From positions 1 to 64,000 of the forward strand of contig JAOACR010000015.1 of the NCBI GenBank assembly GCA_026417735.1: a stretch of 64,000 bases of DNA. The letters run 5' to 3'. The position numbers were made by a program, and so were the translations under genes. The notes beneath the pieces are model-generated. The model had not been told where the DNA came from. It made no database searches and saw only the letters and a list, made by a program, of their open reading frames with translations. Source of the stretch: Kiritimatiellia bacterium (GTDB lineage Bacteria; Verrucomicrobiota; Kiritimatiellia; PWTM01). This document shows, in pieces, positions 28,042 to 36,840 of this stretch (within the stretch, counting starts at the first letter, position 1; each line of letters starts with the position of its first letter).

Positions 28042-29500
28042 CGGAGAACACCCGCCGCGCGGTCATCGCGCCGGACAGCGCCACCATCGGCAGCCCGGTC
28101 CCCGGCCGCGTGCTCGCGCCCACGTAGTACAGGCCATGCACCTCCACATCGCGATTCGGGGGGCGAAGCGGCCCGATCTGCGCCCGCGTGTGCGCGGCGC
28201 CGAATGCCGAACCGTCGAACAGCCCGTACCGGTCGCGCCAGTCCAGCGGGGTCCAAACAACATCCACTTCCCGCGCCGCCTTGGAAATCGCCCAGCCGTG
28301 TTGGGCAAGCCGCGTCTCCACCTGCCGCCGCACCCGCTCGACAGTGGCCCCCCAGCTGTCATGGTGCTGGCTGATGCAGGGACACGGCACCAGCACGAAC
28401 ACCGCATCCGCACCCGGCGGCGCAAGCGAATCGTCGGTGCGCGACGGCACGCTCACGTAAAAGGGCAGTTCCGCCGGCAACCGGCCCGCCATCAGTTCCG
28501 CATAGGCTCGGCCACTCGTCGTGGGCAGAAAGATCGTATGGTGCGGCATTCCGGGCACACCGCCCCGCACACCCCAGTAGAACGTGATCACGCCGGGCGT
28601 CATTCTCAGCCGCCGGCGCGCGGGGCGGCCCAGCAGCTCTCCCCACGTCGTGGGCACATCGACGTTGGACACCACGCAGCCGGCAGCCTCCACCTCCCCG
28701 TCCGCCAACTCGACGCCCTCCACGCAGCGCCCCTTCGTCCGGATCCTCGAAACCCGTCGGCCGGTGACGATCCGCACGCCGAGTTCACGCGCGAGCGTCT
28801 CGACCGCCTGAATCAGCGCGTACATGCCGCCAGCAGGAAGCCAGAGCCCGTACGCCAGCTCCCCATAGGGCAGAATCGAGAACAGACCGGCCAACTCCGC
28901 GGGCGAGCCGCCAAGATACATCGCATAGGCACCGAACGCCTCTCGCAATCGTGGGCTCCGAAAAAAGCGGCCCAGTTCAGCATCCAGCGAGCGCCAGACC
29001 GCCGTTCGCAACATTTCCCGCGGCGAAAGCGCGGCGAACCAGAACAGCAGACGTTCCCGATCGCTCGTGACCAACTTCCGAAACGCGAGGTTGTATTTCA
29101 CCTCCGCATCGGCGAGAAACTCCATCAAGCCGATCGAATCGCCGGGAGACACCCGCTCGACCTCTTCACGGAGACGGTCGAGCTCGCCGCACAGCGTGAA
29201 CGCACCGCCGTCCGGCCAAACAAAGTGGAGCGCGGGGTCCACCCGCTGCAGTCGCACACGTCGATCAAAGTCCGCTCCCGCCGCTGCGAACAGTTCGCGG
29301 AAGACCCACGGGTAGTTCAGCAGAGACGGCCCCGTGTCGAACCGGTACCCCTGCTGTTCGATCCGTCCCGCGCGCCCGCCGGCCTGCGCGTTGGACTCGA
29401 ACACCGTGACCTGAAGGCCCGCACGACGCAGATGGATCGCCGCGCTGAGACCCCCGAGCCCCGCGCCGATGACGACCGCCCGGTCCGTCCTCACGTTCAT
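28031..29500 (-). CDS. Phytoene desaturase family protein (CrtI/CrtN)
   Basis: 489 aa. Membrane-associated FAD flavoprotein. It begins with the dinucleotide fold (AVVIGAGLGGLSAAIHLRR, then VFESNAQAGGRAG) and ends with the carotenoid desaturase signature (GLYYVGASTRPGTGLPMVALSGAMTA, residues about 450-475). It introduces double bonds into phytoene or diapophytoene made by the upstream synthase; isomerase-type CrtO members share the fold. The start overlaps the synthase end by 4 nt. Whether the pathway is C30 or C40 cannot be read from this sequence. Confidence 0.93.
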   Translation of the reverse strand: MNVRTDRAVVIGAGLGGLSAAIHLRRAGLQVTVFESNAQAGGRAGRIEQQGYRFDTGPSLLNYPWVFRELFAAAGADFDRRVRLQRVDPALHFVWPDGGAFTLCGELDRLREEVERVSPGDSIGLMEFLADAEVKYNLAFRKLVTSDRERLLFWFAALSPREMLRTAVWRSLDAELGRFFRSPRLREAFGAYAMYLGGSPAELAGLFSILPYGELAYGLWLPAGGMYALIQAVETLARELGVRIVTGRRVSRIRTKGRCVEGVELADGEVEAAGCVVSNVDVPTTWGELLGRPARRRLRMTPGVITFYWGVRGGVPGMPHHTIFLPTTSGRAYAELMAGRLPAELPFYVSVPSRTDDSLAPPGADAVFVLVPCPCISQHHDSWGATVERVRRQVETRLAQHGWAISKAAREVDVVWTPLDWRDRYGLFDGSAFGAAHTRAQIGPLRPPNRDVEVHGLYYVGASTRPGTGLPMVALSGAMTARRVFSDAH

Positions 29501-30498
29501 TCGCCGATGCCGGATGGCTGCAGGTAGGCGCGAGGAAGTATCCAGTACTTGCTACATGGCAACACGCGCCACTTCTGGTGGAACGGCACCGAGAGCCGGC
29601 GACCGCCCGCGTCCGGCGCCCGCAGAATCGCCCGGTTCAGCGCTCCATAGACATTGATGCAGGCACGGATCGCGATGCGACTATCCTCCGCAAACGCGTC
29701 GAGTCGCCGGGCCGCCTCGGCATAGCGCCGCTCCGCATCCTCCGCGAGCCGGCGCACCGCCGCCCGTCGCCCCGCCGGCGACTCCCAGTCGCCGTTCCGC
29801 AGATGGCTGACCGGCACATACCGCCGGCCCCGCCCATCGTCCTCAACCACGTCGCGGGCAAAATTGGTCAGCTGCAGCGCAATGCCGAGCTCACGCGCAC
29901 AGCTGAGCGCCTCGCCCCAACGATCGGCCGAGGCGGCCCCATACACATGCGCGAGAAAATAGCCCACCACCACCGCGCTGCCGTAGACGTACGTCTCGAT
30001 CAGATCGTCAAGGTCCTGAAACGGCCGCGGCCGGACATCCCGGCGCATCGCATCGAGAAACTCGTGGTAAAACACCGGCGGAATCCGGCAGCTCTGGATC
30101 ACCTGCGCAAAGCCCGCGACGAAACACGGCACCCGCGCCTCGAGCGCGGATCGCAGATCCCCGCAGGCGAGTCCGCGATCATAGCCCGCCGCCCATTCGT
30201 CGAGCCGCCTCAGCTTCTCCTCCGGCGCAATCGCCAACGTGTCGACCACCTCGTCTGGATAGCGAACCGCGGCATAGATCACTTCAACCCGGTCCCGCTT
30301 CGGAGCCGGCAGAAACCGGCTGACCATGAAAAAGCCCGTCGTGAAGGACCGCATCACATGCCGCGCCGCCCGCACGACGTACCGCCACGGGTCGTTCGAT
30401 GCCAGCGCCCGTTCGCGAACGGACTCCATCAGTGCGTCCCACGCATCCTCGGTCCAAGTGACCGCACCCGTCGGTTTTCCCTGGTGGCGTATGTTCAT
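29497..30498 (-). CDS. crtB: Phytoene/squalene synthase family protein
   Basis: 333 aa. Trans-isoprenyl head-to-head condensing enzyme. Both aspartate-rich motifs are there: YPDEVVDT near residue 82 (DxxxD) and NFARDVVEDDGRGRRYVP near residue 215. It makes phytoene from two GGPP, or diapophytoene or squalene from two FPP. First gene of a three-gene unit with a desaturase and a hydrolase. ATG 30498 is preferred over the upstream codon at 30558, because the intervening region holds a plausible extended -10 promoter. The C-terminal 20 residues are poorly conserved. Confidence 0.9.
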   Translation of the reverse strand: MNIRHQGKPTGAVTWTEDAWDALMESVRERALASNDPWRYVVRAARHVMRSFTTGFFMVSRFLPAPKRDRVEVIYAAVRYPDEVVDTLAIAPEEKLRRLDEWAAGYDRGLACGDLRSALEARVPCFVAGFAQVIQSCRIPPVFYHEFLDAMRRDVRPRPFQDLDDLIETYVYGSAVVVGYFLAHVYGAASADRWGEALSCARELGIALQLTNFARDVVEDDGRGRRYVPVSHLRNGDWESPAGRRAAVRRLAEDAERRYAEAARRLDAFAEDSRIAIRACINVYGALNRAILRAPDAGGRRLSVPFHQKWRVLPCSKYWILPRAYLQPSGIGE

Positions 30499-30526
30499 CA
30501 CGTCGTCACGCTCGAACGGCACGGCG

Positions 30527-30535
30527 ATTATCGCA
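30527..30535 (-). promoter_or_regulatory. Putative extended -10 promoter of the crtB operon
   Basis: Minus strand TGC directly before GATAAT (30527-30532), an extended -10 with one mismatch to TATAAT. No good -35 is visible. Transcription would start about 22 nt before ATG 30498. Confidence 0.35.
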
Positions 30536-30617
30536 AAACCTACGTTTGGTGCCCCCACCTCGCAAGTTTCGCATCACGCGCGCCTCCCCCTCAACGCGAT
30601 ACGGGACCGATCGCTCC

Positions 30618-32678
30618 TCACTGGCCCGGCGGCTCGGACCACTCCCAGCGAACAGCGCGGCGCCGGCCATCCGCCAGCTCGATTTCCAGCTCCTGCTCCG
30701 CGACGCGAACCGAGCGGGGCGGTGGGTCCACCGTCTCGGCAGGGGCGGGACGGAGCACAAAGGTCAGCTCCACGGGTCCCTCGGCGACGCGCTGGAACAC
30801 GACAGTTGGAATGGGACGCATCGCACCATATCCGCGCGATGGGGCCGGTAGCCACCCCAGCACCACCGGATTGGTCTGACCGCGGATGACGTCGACGCGA
30901 TCGGCCCCATAGGCGACCAAACTCAGGTTCGGCCCCGATCGAACCGTGCGCACCCACAGTCCAGAGACCACCGCATCCGCAGCATCGAGGTGAAACAGCG
31001 CCTCGTAACGATGGGCCGTGGTGTCCATCGGCGTGAGACGGTCATGGACAACGAAGAGGTCCGGCAGCAGATGAACAACCCGGCGTCGGTGCACCGCGAG
31101 CCGGCGCGCCTCCCGTCCCCACCCTTCATCGTAGGCCGCCTCCGCGACTGCGACCTCCGCGTTCGTCGCGAAGCGCAGGGCGACGGGCTCGCGGACGACC
31201 CAGGTTTGGCGGGGCGACTTGCGCCGATTTTGTTCGAGACCGTCCATGAGCACCACGTTGTGCGCCCGGCTCGAAAGAACCCAACGCCGCCAGATGCTCG
31301 CGTCGTAGGTGTAGACGCCACCCTCGACCAGCAGCGGCGCGCCGTAGGCGGTGAGGATCACGTTCAGCTTGTCCTCGTGCTGATGGCCATAGCCGAAGGG
31401 TCCCGCATCAAAGCCCAGCCACACCGCGTCCCGCTCCCAACCGCTGCGGAAAAACACCTGCCCGGCGTACCGCAGACACCGCGTGGGCGCAGGCGGCGGC
31501 TCTCCCTCGCGACCGTCCGTCCACAGCCAGCGGAAATCCCGCCGGTGCGGGAACAGACGCACCGCCGTCTCGAAATAACGTGCAACGTCGCCTTCGGAGG
31601 AATCATTGAATGGCGGCATTCGGCGCGTCGGCTGCATCGAACTGAGGAGGTAGTCGTACATTCGTTCGAGCTTCTCGACATAGCCCGGCGGAACCTCGAA
31701 CCCGGTCCTGGAAACAGACTCCACCGGCCCCAAAAAGTTGCAGAGACTCACCGAGTGGTACCCCGGCGCCAACTCGATCTGTGCGCCGTCCGGATAGACC
31801 TGCGCATCCAGTTCCGCCGCAAGCCGCTCGAGCGCGGCCGCTCGCCACAGCGCAGCGTCCCGGAACTCCGGAAACAGCGCGCCCACATGATAGAGGCCGT
31901 TCGCCTCCATCGTGAGCCAGTTCCCCGAGGTTTTGAACCTCATCAGGTACCGCGCGTGATCCACCCAGCTCGCCAGCCACAGCAGCCACGTCTCTTCATC
32001 GAACGAACGAGAGGCCAGCACGCGCGGCCAGACCGCCGGCCAAATGGTACCGCATCGTATGCCCGCTTCGATCGTGCGCCACTTTGAGCCGGGGCCATTG
32101 TCTGCGCGGTCGGTGGGAGGCGGGCACGAACGGATCCAGTCGCGGATGAGCTCGGCGAGCTTGCGGGCATATTGCTCGTCTCCCGTCTCGTAATACGCGC
32201 TCGCCAGATCGAGCCACGCCCTGTGCCGGTTGAGCTGCCAAGTCCACTCGTGGTTGGCCGCCCAGCGTGAGTCGGGCTGAGTGGTCGGGTTGAACCCCCA
32301 GTCGACCGTCTCGCCGAACTGCCACACGATGCCAATCGACTCGAAACGGTTTCGCAGTACCGCACGAGCCCTCGAAACCGACGCATTCGTGGAATGCCCA
32401 ACCGCGAAGGGATCCACCGGCCAGCGGGGTCGTGAACGGGTGCGCAGGTGGCGCACCAGCGCGGTGGCGGCCTCCCGCTCGTCTCCCCTCCGGACCGCCT
32501 GCTGAACTGCCGCCAGTTCGGGTAGCTCAAGGTCCAACGCGGCCAGCAGCTCGGAGCGACTAGTCGCCGGTCCCTGGCGCACAATCCCCGCTGCAGCACC
32601 CGTACGGACCAGCGACACCGACAACAGCAAAAAAACCGTGGACCTGCGCACTGTTCGCCGTCGCATCACTGTATTCAC
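30618..32678 (-). CDS. Heparinase II/III family protein, secreted
   Basis: 686 aa with a signal peptide (about residues 8-30). The N-terminal alpha/alpha toroid (about 40-380) contains HRAWLDLASAYYETGDEQYA and QIELAPGYHSVSLCNFLG with the Tyr-His pair. The C-terminal beta-sandwich carries GYGHQHEDKLNVILTAYG, the HxH signature of the heparinase II/III-like domain. Probably cleaves a uronic-acid polysaccharide by beta-elimination; substrate unknown (heparin-like, alginate or others). The start overlaps the NUDIX stop by 4 nt (ATGA), an odd pairing for a lyase. Confidence 0.88.
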   Translation of the reverse strand: MNTVMRRRTVRRSTVFLLLSVSLVRTGAAAGIVRQGPATSRSELLAALDLELPELAAVQQAVRRGDEREAATALVRHLRTRSRPRWPVDPFAVGHSTNASVSRARAVLRNRFESIGIVWQFGETVDWGFNPTTQPDSRWAANHEWTWQLNRHRAWLDLASAYYETGDEQYARKLAELIRDWIRSCPPPTDRADNGPGSKWRTIEAGIRCGTIWPAVWPRVLASRSFDEETWLLWLASWVDHARYLMRFKTSGNWLTMEANGLYHVGALFPEFRDAALWRAAALERLAAELDAQVYPDGAQIELAPGYHSVSLCNFLGPVESVSRTGFEVPPGYVEKLERMYDYLLSSMQPTRRMPPFNDSSEGDVARYFETAVRLFPHRRDFRWLWTDGREGEPPPAPTRCLRYAGQVFFRSGWERDAVWLGFDAGPFGYGHQHEDKLNVILTAYGAPLLVEGGVYTYDASIWRRWVLSSRAHNVVLMDGLEQNRRKSPRQTWVVREPVALRFATNAEVAVAEAAYDEGWGREARRLAVHRRRVVHLLPDLFVVHDRLTPMDTTAHRYEALFHLDAADAVVSGLWVRTVRSGPNLSLVAYGADRVDVIRGQTNPVVLGWLPAPSRGYGAMRPIPTVVFQRVAEGPVELTFVLRPAPAETVDPPPRSVRVAEQELEIELADGRRRAVRWEWSEPPGQ

Positions 32679-33286
32679 GCGGGCGCCGTTCGCCCTCCCT
32701 GCACAGCGGGCACCGTCTGTACCTCATATGCCAGCATCTGGTCGCCGTCGAACACAAAACGGCCGTCCACCGTTTCCCCCGCAAGAACTTTCGGCAGCCA
32801 AAGAGGATCGTCCGCCCACATGCGTTCGTAGGGAATGGCTTCGATAGGAGTCCAGAACGGCCGGGCTTCTGCGGTTTCCACCGCCCCTCCTTCCGCGGAC
32901 CCGGAAACGAAGATGGCCGCCTCGATGGAAAAACCGTCCGTGAACTGAAAGCGCAGCCGGCCGCGGTATTCCGGGGCCAGTGGCCGCACGCCTACTTCTT
33001 CCATCGTTTCGCGGACCGCCGCGTCAGCCTCGGACTCGCCCGGCTCAACGCGGCCACCTGGCGCATTGACCTTCCCCGCCCCGAGTCCGCGTTTTTTTTC
33101 GATCAGCAGCAGGGCGCCGTCGCGGCGCACCAGCATGAGGGTTGCACGCTCGCGCGGCACCCACCCTGACCACCACCGGGTCCACTCGGAGGTCCCAGGA
33201 CGTGGCCACGAGCCGCTCACGGAATCCGTCGTCTCTTCACTCACGAAGGCACAATAACGCCGCCTACCGACTCGCCGCAACGCCAC
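32675..33286 (-). CDS. NUDIX hydrolase (MTH1-like)
   Basis: 203 aa. The complete Nudix box GGRVEPGESEADAAVRETME-EVGV lies at about residues 76-99 and matches GX5EX7REUXEEXGU. GLGAGKVNAPGG just before it resembles the MTH1/oxidised-nucleotide hydrolase type, so removal of 8-oxo-dGTP or a similar damaged nucleotide is plausible. The start is uncertain: GTG 33286 gives a basic leader, and GTG 33244 would remove 14 residues; neither has a clear ribosome site. It is coupled by ATGA to the heparinase-like gene downstream. Confidence 0.87.
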   Translation of the reverse strand: MALRRVGRRRYCAFVSEETTDSVSGSWPRPGTSEWTRWWSGWVPRERATLMLVRRDGALLLIEKKRGLGAGKVNAPGGRVEPGESEADAAVRETMEEVGVRPLAPEYRGRLRFQFTDGFSIEAAIFVSGSAEGGAVETAEARPFWTPIEAIPYERMWADDPLWLPKVLAGETVDGRFVFDGDQMLAYEVQTVPAVQGGRTAPA

Positions 33287-33450
33287 TCTGGGGAGCTTCC
33301 CAGCCGGCAGCGGCTGGATAAGCCAAAAGCCGATGTGTCCTCCGGCGGAGCGATCCTCCCGGTGTTGCCCCTCGACCGACCGGTTCCACCGCAGCGCGCT
33401 TGACGGAGCAACCCGATTGTGGATGACTGCTGATCAGACCTGTGGCCTAA

Positions 33451-33948
33451 GTGATCACCATCCGCGAAGGGCGGCCAGAAGACCTGCTCGAGATCGTCAA
33501 ACTGGACGGCGAGCTCATGGAGTTCGACCGCACGTTTGACGCGACGTTGGACCTTGACTGGCCAAACAGCGAGTCTGCCCGCGCGTTCTACACCGACCGG
33601 CTCGCCCGGCGGGAGGGTATCGCCCTGCTGGCGGAGGACGGGGGGCGCGTGATCGGTTACCTGCTAGGATGTCTGGAAAGCACGGCGGAGTATTCCGTGC
33701 CCGAGACGGCGGCTGTCATCGAGTGTCTGTTCGTGCGGCCATCCAGTCGCGGCCAGGGGGTCGGGCGCCAGCTGGTGGAGCGCTTCGAGGAGTGGGCGCG
33801 CGCGTCGGGGGCGCACCGGTTGCGAGTGGCGGTCTCGGCGGCCAACCGCGGCGCACTTCGTTTCTACCGCCGGCAGGGATTCCGGCTGTTCGACGTCGTG
33901 CTCGACAAACTGATCGGTGGCGGCCGTCCCGCGGGCTCAGGGGGCTAG
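33451..33948 (+). CDS. GNAT family N-acetyltransferase
   Basis: 165 aa, GTG start. Acetyl-CoA-binding motif A is seen in CLFVRPSSRGQGVGRQLVERF (about residues 90-111), and motif B in AVSAANRGALRFYRRQGFRLF near the C-terminus, which matches the RimI-like and small-molecule acetyltransferases. Substrate unknown. It stands alone on the plus strand, and its last 4 nt overlap the convergent M50 peptidase gene. Confidence 0.9.
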   Translation: MITIREGRPEDLLEIVKLDGELMEFDRTFDATLDLDWPNSESARAFYTDRLARREGIALLAEDGGRVIGYLLGCLESTAEYSVPETAAVIECLFVRPSSRGQGVGRQLVERFEEWARASGAHRLRVAVSAANRGALRFYRRQGFRLFDVVLDKLIGGGRPAGSGG

Positions 33949-34574
33949 ACCAGCAACGCCAGCGTCGCGGACGCCAGACGGGCACCGCCCACCCAGATGA
34001 GCACGCCCGCAGGCGTCAGAAAAATCACCGCCAGTGCGAGCCATGCAAGCAGGCTGCCCGCACGCTCGGCCGCGTCCTCCAGCCGGGGCACCAGCGCCTC
34101 CACCACCCCCCACCCATCCAGCGGCGGTAGCGGCAGGAGGTTCAGGAGCGCGAGCGTCGCGTTCGCACGCGCCGCATAGGCAAGAAGCCAGGGTGCTCCC
34201 TCCACCCGAATCTGAGGCGTCCAACGCAACAGGAGCGCGGAGGCCGCAGAAAACGCCACCATCAACAGCAGATTGGCGACCGGGCCGGCCAGGGAGACCA
34301 GCACGCGATCGAGGGGGCGCAGCCGCCGGGGGCTGACCTGCACCGCGCCCCAGGTCAGACCAAATATCAGCAACATCAGAATTGCTTGAATGCCCATTTG
34401 GCGGGCCGGATCCAGGCAGAGATGGCCCAGCTCGGCCGCGGTGCTGTCCCCGCGCCGCACTGCGAACCATGCGTGCGCAAATTCGTGGACGCAGACCGAG
34501 AACATCACGATCAAGACCCACGCCAGATACTCCCAAGGCGCTTCAAAGAGCCGCGTGAAAAAGAGGCCGCTCAT
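33945..34574 (-). CDS. Site-2 protease family zinc metallopeptidase (M50)
   Basis: 209 aa, about five membrane helices. Zinc motif HEFAH (His30, Glu31, His34) in the first helix and the second motif NLLPLPPLDGW in a late helix are typical of M50 intramembrane proteases. No PDZ domain is present, so it is the minimal form, near the YwhC/Rip3 type. It could cut a membrane anti-sigma factor or other single-pass protein; the natural target is not evident. Separated by 1 nt from the rhodanese gene upstream. Confidence 0.9.
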   Translation of the reverse strand: MSGLFFTRLFEAPWEYLAWVLIVMFSVCVHEFAHAWFAVRRGDSTAAELGHLCLDPARQMGIQAILMLLIFGLTWGAVQVSPRRLRPLDRVLVSLAGPVANLLLMVAFSAASALLLRWTPQIRVEGAPWLLAYAARANATLALLNLLPLPPLDGWGVVEALVPRLEDAAERAGSLLAWLALAVIFLTPAGVLIWVGGARLASATLALLV

Positions 34575-34575
34575 C

Positions 34576-34935
34576 TCATTCCGAGCCGCCGGATTTCAAG
34601 GGCCGCCCTTCAGCGCACCAGCGGCTCATATGTCCCTCCAGCAAACGCACATCTCGGCACCCAAGGTCGCGCAGCGCCGCCGCGACCGCGCGAGCCCGGC
34701 CGCCGTGTGCACACGTCACAACAATCCGTCGTCCCCTCCATCCCGGTTCTCCGACACCCCGTCGCGCGACTTCCGTGTGCGGAAGGTTCACCGCCCCTGG
34801 AATGTGACCGGCGGCGAACTCGGCCGGCGTGCGCACGTCGAACACCAGCGGTGGCTCCTCCCCCTGCATTGCGGCGACCAGCTCCTCCGGCTGGACGGTC
34901 GGAAGTTCCGGGGAGGAGCGGCGAAACGGCCACAT
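34576..34935 (-). CDS. Rhodanese-like domain protein
   Basis: 119 aa single-domain sulfurtransferase. FDVRTPAEFAAGHIPGAVNLPH is the classic rhodanese N-terminal motif, and the active-site loop is VVTCAHGGRARAV with Cys75 in CxxGxR form. Cytoplasmic, no signal. The open frame runs far upstream, but ATG 34935 directly precedes the domain. It lies 11 nt after the GYF-like membrane protein gene and 1 nt before the M50 protease gene, so the three are probably co-transcribed. Confidence 0.9.
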   Translation of the reverse strand: MWPFRRSSPELPTVQPEELVAAMQGEEPPLVFDVRTPAEFAAGHIPGAVNLPHTEVARRGVGEPGWRGRRIVVTCAHGGRARAVAAALRDLGCRDVRLLEGHMSRWCAEGRPLKSGGSE

Positions 34936-34946
34936 CGTGCAGCGCC

Positions 34947-35888
34947 TCACGTCTCGGGCGGCAGCGCGTCCCGATACCAGAGCGCCATCGCCACACCCGC
35001 GTACGGCATCAGAAACAGAAAGCCGATACCGCAGCTGAGCAACGACAGCAGCGCCCATCCGAAGAACCGGAACACAAACCGCACAAACTTCCACTTTCGC
35101 CCTCGCATCAACTGCACGCTGCGACGAACCGCCTGCAACGCGCCCACGCTTGCATCGTCCGCAATGACCAAGAGGGTCAGCACGTACCGCAACGAGACCG
35201 CCAACAACGCTGCAACAATCACCCCCCCCACCACGGCCAGCACAACCCCGTGCGCGGCGCGCCATCCGGCTGGATCGAAACCGGCGCCGAGCGCCGGAAA
35301 TATCAGCGCGGCCAGCAGTCCCACTAGAAACACAATCGCCGCGGACCACAGCATCAGAAAGACAGAAACCAGGAGCTGTGCCGCTAACCCGGCTCCCCAG
35401 CGGACAAACCCGCCAAAAAGGTCGGCCGCCCGCGCCGGCCGGCCGTCGGCCACATTCAACAACACCCGCAACCATCCGAGCGTGAACGGCACGCCCAGCA
35501 CGAACGCCGCGATTGAACCGACCGGCGGCTGCGCCATCTCCAGAACGGCACCAATCCCCTGCACCACCGCGGCAATGACGATCCACAGCAACGTGATACC
35601 GACCATCTCCGCCCAATGGCCGGCTAGCGCGGCCCGTGCGGCGCGGGTGATCTCACCGTTGGGCGTCGTACCCGCTGTCCCCGCCCGCGCGCGCGACTCG
35701 GCCGGGAACACCGCGGCAAGCCCCTGCACCGTGCCAGCTGGCCGCCACTCCGCCCCGAACTCCGGCTGCCACACCAGTTGCTGCGGCCGTAGCCGCCCAT
35801 CCCGCGCGCGCGCCAGCAACTCCTCCAGAGGGAACGGACCGATCGGCTGACCGTCCTCAGCAATGTACCATGAAGAAGTGGGCTCCAT
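34947..35888 (-). CDS. GYF_2 domain membrane protein
   Basis: 313 aa. Residues 1-60 (SWYIAEDGQPIGPFPLEELL, then PQQLVWQPEFGAEWRPAG) form a GYF_2-type domain with its W-Y, G-P-F and W signature. About five membrane helices follow (about residues 95-300), containing ADLFGGFVRWGAGLAAQLLV, a DUF975-like pattern. Function unknown; this combination is common in PVC and Myxococcota. The longer upstream frame overlaps the divergent prmA region and is not conserved in style; ATG 35888 begins the domain. Confidence 0.83.
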   Translation of the reverse strand: MEPTSSWYIAEDGQPIGPFPLEELLARARDGRLRPQQLVWQPEFGAEWRPAGTVQGLAAVFPAESRARAGTAGTTPNGEITRAARAALAGHWAEMVGITLLWIVIAAVVQGIGAVLEMAQPPVGSIAAFVLGVPFTLGWLRVLLNVADGRPARAADLFGGFVRWGAGLAAQLLVSVFLMLWSAAIVFLVGLLAALIFPALGAGFDPAGWRAAHGVVLAVVGGVIVAALLAVSLRYVLTLLVIADDASVGALQAVRRSVQLMRGRKWKFVRFVFRFFGWALLSLLSCGIGFLFLMPYAGVAMALWYRDALPPET

Positions 35889-35924
35889 GGCACGAATAGA
35901 GCACGGGGCGGCCCAAAAAGCAAA

Positions 35925-35946
35925 GCGGCGCAGCTTGCAGCGCCGC
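35925..35946. other. Inverted repeat between divergent genes
   Basis: gcggcgc (35925-35931) and gcgccgc (35940-35946), perfect 7-bp arms with an 8-nt spacer, lie between the GYF-like gene and prmA and end 5 nt before GGAG of prmA. It could be an operator or an mRNA hairpin in the prmA leader, or chance in GC-rich DNA. Confidence 0.3.
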
Positions 35947-35964
35947 ACTCCGGAGTTCGGTGGC

Positions 35965-36840
35965 ATGTGGACCGTCGTGACGCTGCTGACCGCCACTCGG
36001 TGCGCACCGGCCGTGGCAAAGTGGGCTCGGCGCAAGGGGGGTGTGGAGCCGGTTACGTTGACGCGGCCGCGCGACCCCCGCGCGTGGGTTGAACTCTACT
36101 TCCCAAACCGTGCCGACGCCGAGGCGTTTCGTGCGAGCGCCCGGCTCCACGACAAGATCCTCGCGGTCGGCGTGCGGACGGAACGCCTCCGCGACTGGAG
36201 CCGTGCCGTCCGGCACCATTTCGGGCCGGTGTGCATCGGCAATCGCCTCCGCATCGTTCCGGCATGGCAGCCCGGACGGCACTCCGCTCGGATCCCGGAG
36301 ATCCGCCTGGAACCGGGGGCCGGCTTCGGCACAGGTCAGCACTTCACTACCCGGTTCTGCCTCGAGCGGATTGTCGCACACTGTCACCGGCATCCCCGAC
36401 CGCGGAGTCTGCTCGATCTCGGCACTGGCAGCGGCATCCTCGCACTCGCCGCCGCGCGACTCGGTGTGCGGCGTGTCGTCGGTGTGGACAACGATGCCGA
36501 GGCTCTCGCCGCAGCCGCCGCGAACGCTCGCCGCAACGGGCTGGATCGTCGGGTTCGATGGCTGAGGGCGGACCTCCGCGACGGGCTCCCGCGGAGGCGG
36601 TTCGACCTGGTGGCCGCCAATCTGTACGGAGCGGTGCTGATCTGCGCGGCGCGCCACCTCTCGCAGATCACCGACCGCGCACTGATCGTCAGCGGTGCTC
36701 GGGAGAGCGAAGCCGACCGCGTCGCCGACGCCCTTCGCGCAACCGGCCTTCGCGAAGTTCTGCGCGATGGTGACGGAGTCTGGTGCGGAATGGAGTTCGT
36801 GCCCGGCGGGGAGCTCAGCGCTGCTGAGCGGGCCGAATGA
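35965..36840 (+). CDS. prmA: Ribosomal protein L11 methyltransferase
   Basis: 291 aa, the usual PrmA length. SAM-dependent methyltransferase that trimethylates ribosomal protein L11. N-terminal L11-recognition part (WVELYFPNRADAEAFRA), then the linker GAGFGTGQHFTTRFCLE, where most PrmA have GTGxHPTT, and the SAM motif SLLDLGTGSGILALAAARLG. VAANLYGAVL stands for the catalytic loop. ATG 35965 has GGAG about 9 nt upstream and fits the family; an upstream ATG in frame adds a non-conserved tail. Its end overlaps the convergent GH16 gene by 26 nt. Confidence 0.87.
   Translation: MWTVVTLLTATRCAPAVAKWARRKGGVEPVTLTRPRDPRAWVELYFPNRADAEAFRASARLHDKILAVGVRTERLRDWSRAVRHHFGPVCIGNRLRIVPAWQPGRHSARIPEIRLEPGAGFGTGQHFTTRFCLERIVAHCHRHPRPRSLLDLGTGSGILALAAARLGVRRVVGVDNDAEALAAAAANARRNGLDRRVRWLRADLRDGLPRRRFDLVAANLYGAVLICAARHLSQITDRALIVSGARESEADRVADALRATGLREVLRDGDGVWCGMEFVPGGELSAAERAE

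Noticed and set aside
33400-33428. TTGACG before the GNAT gene as a -35 element
   Set aside because: No acceptable -10 hexamer at 16-18 nt spacing.
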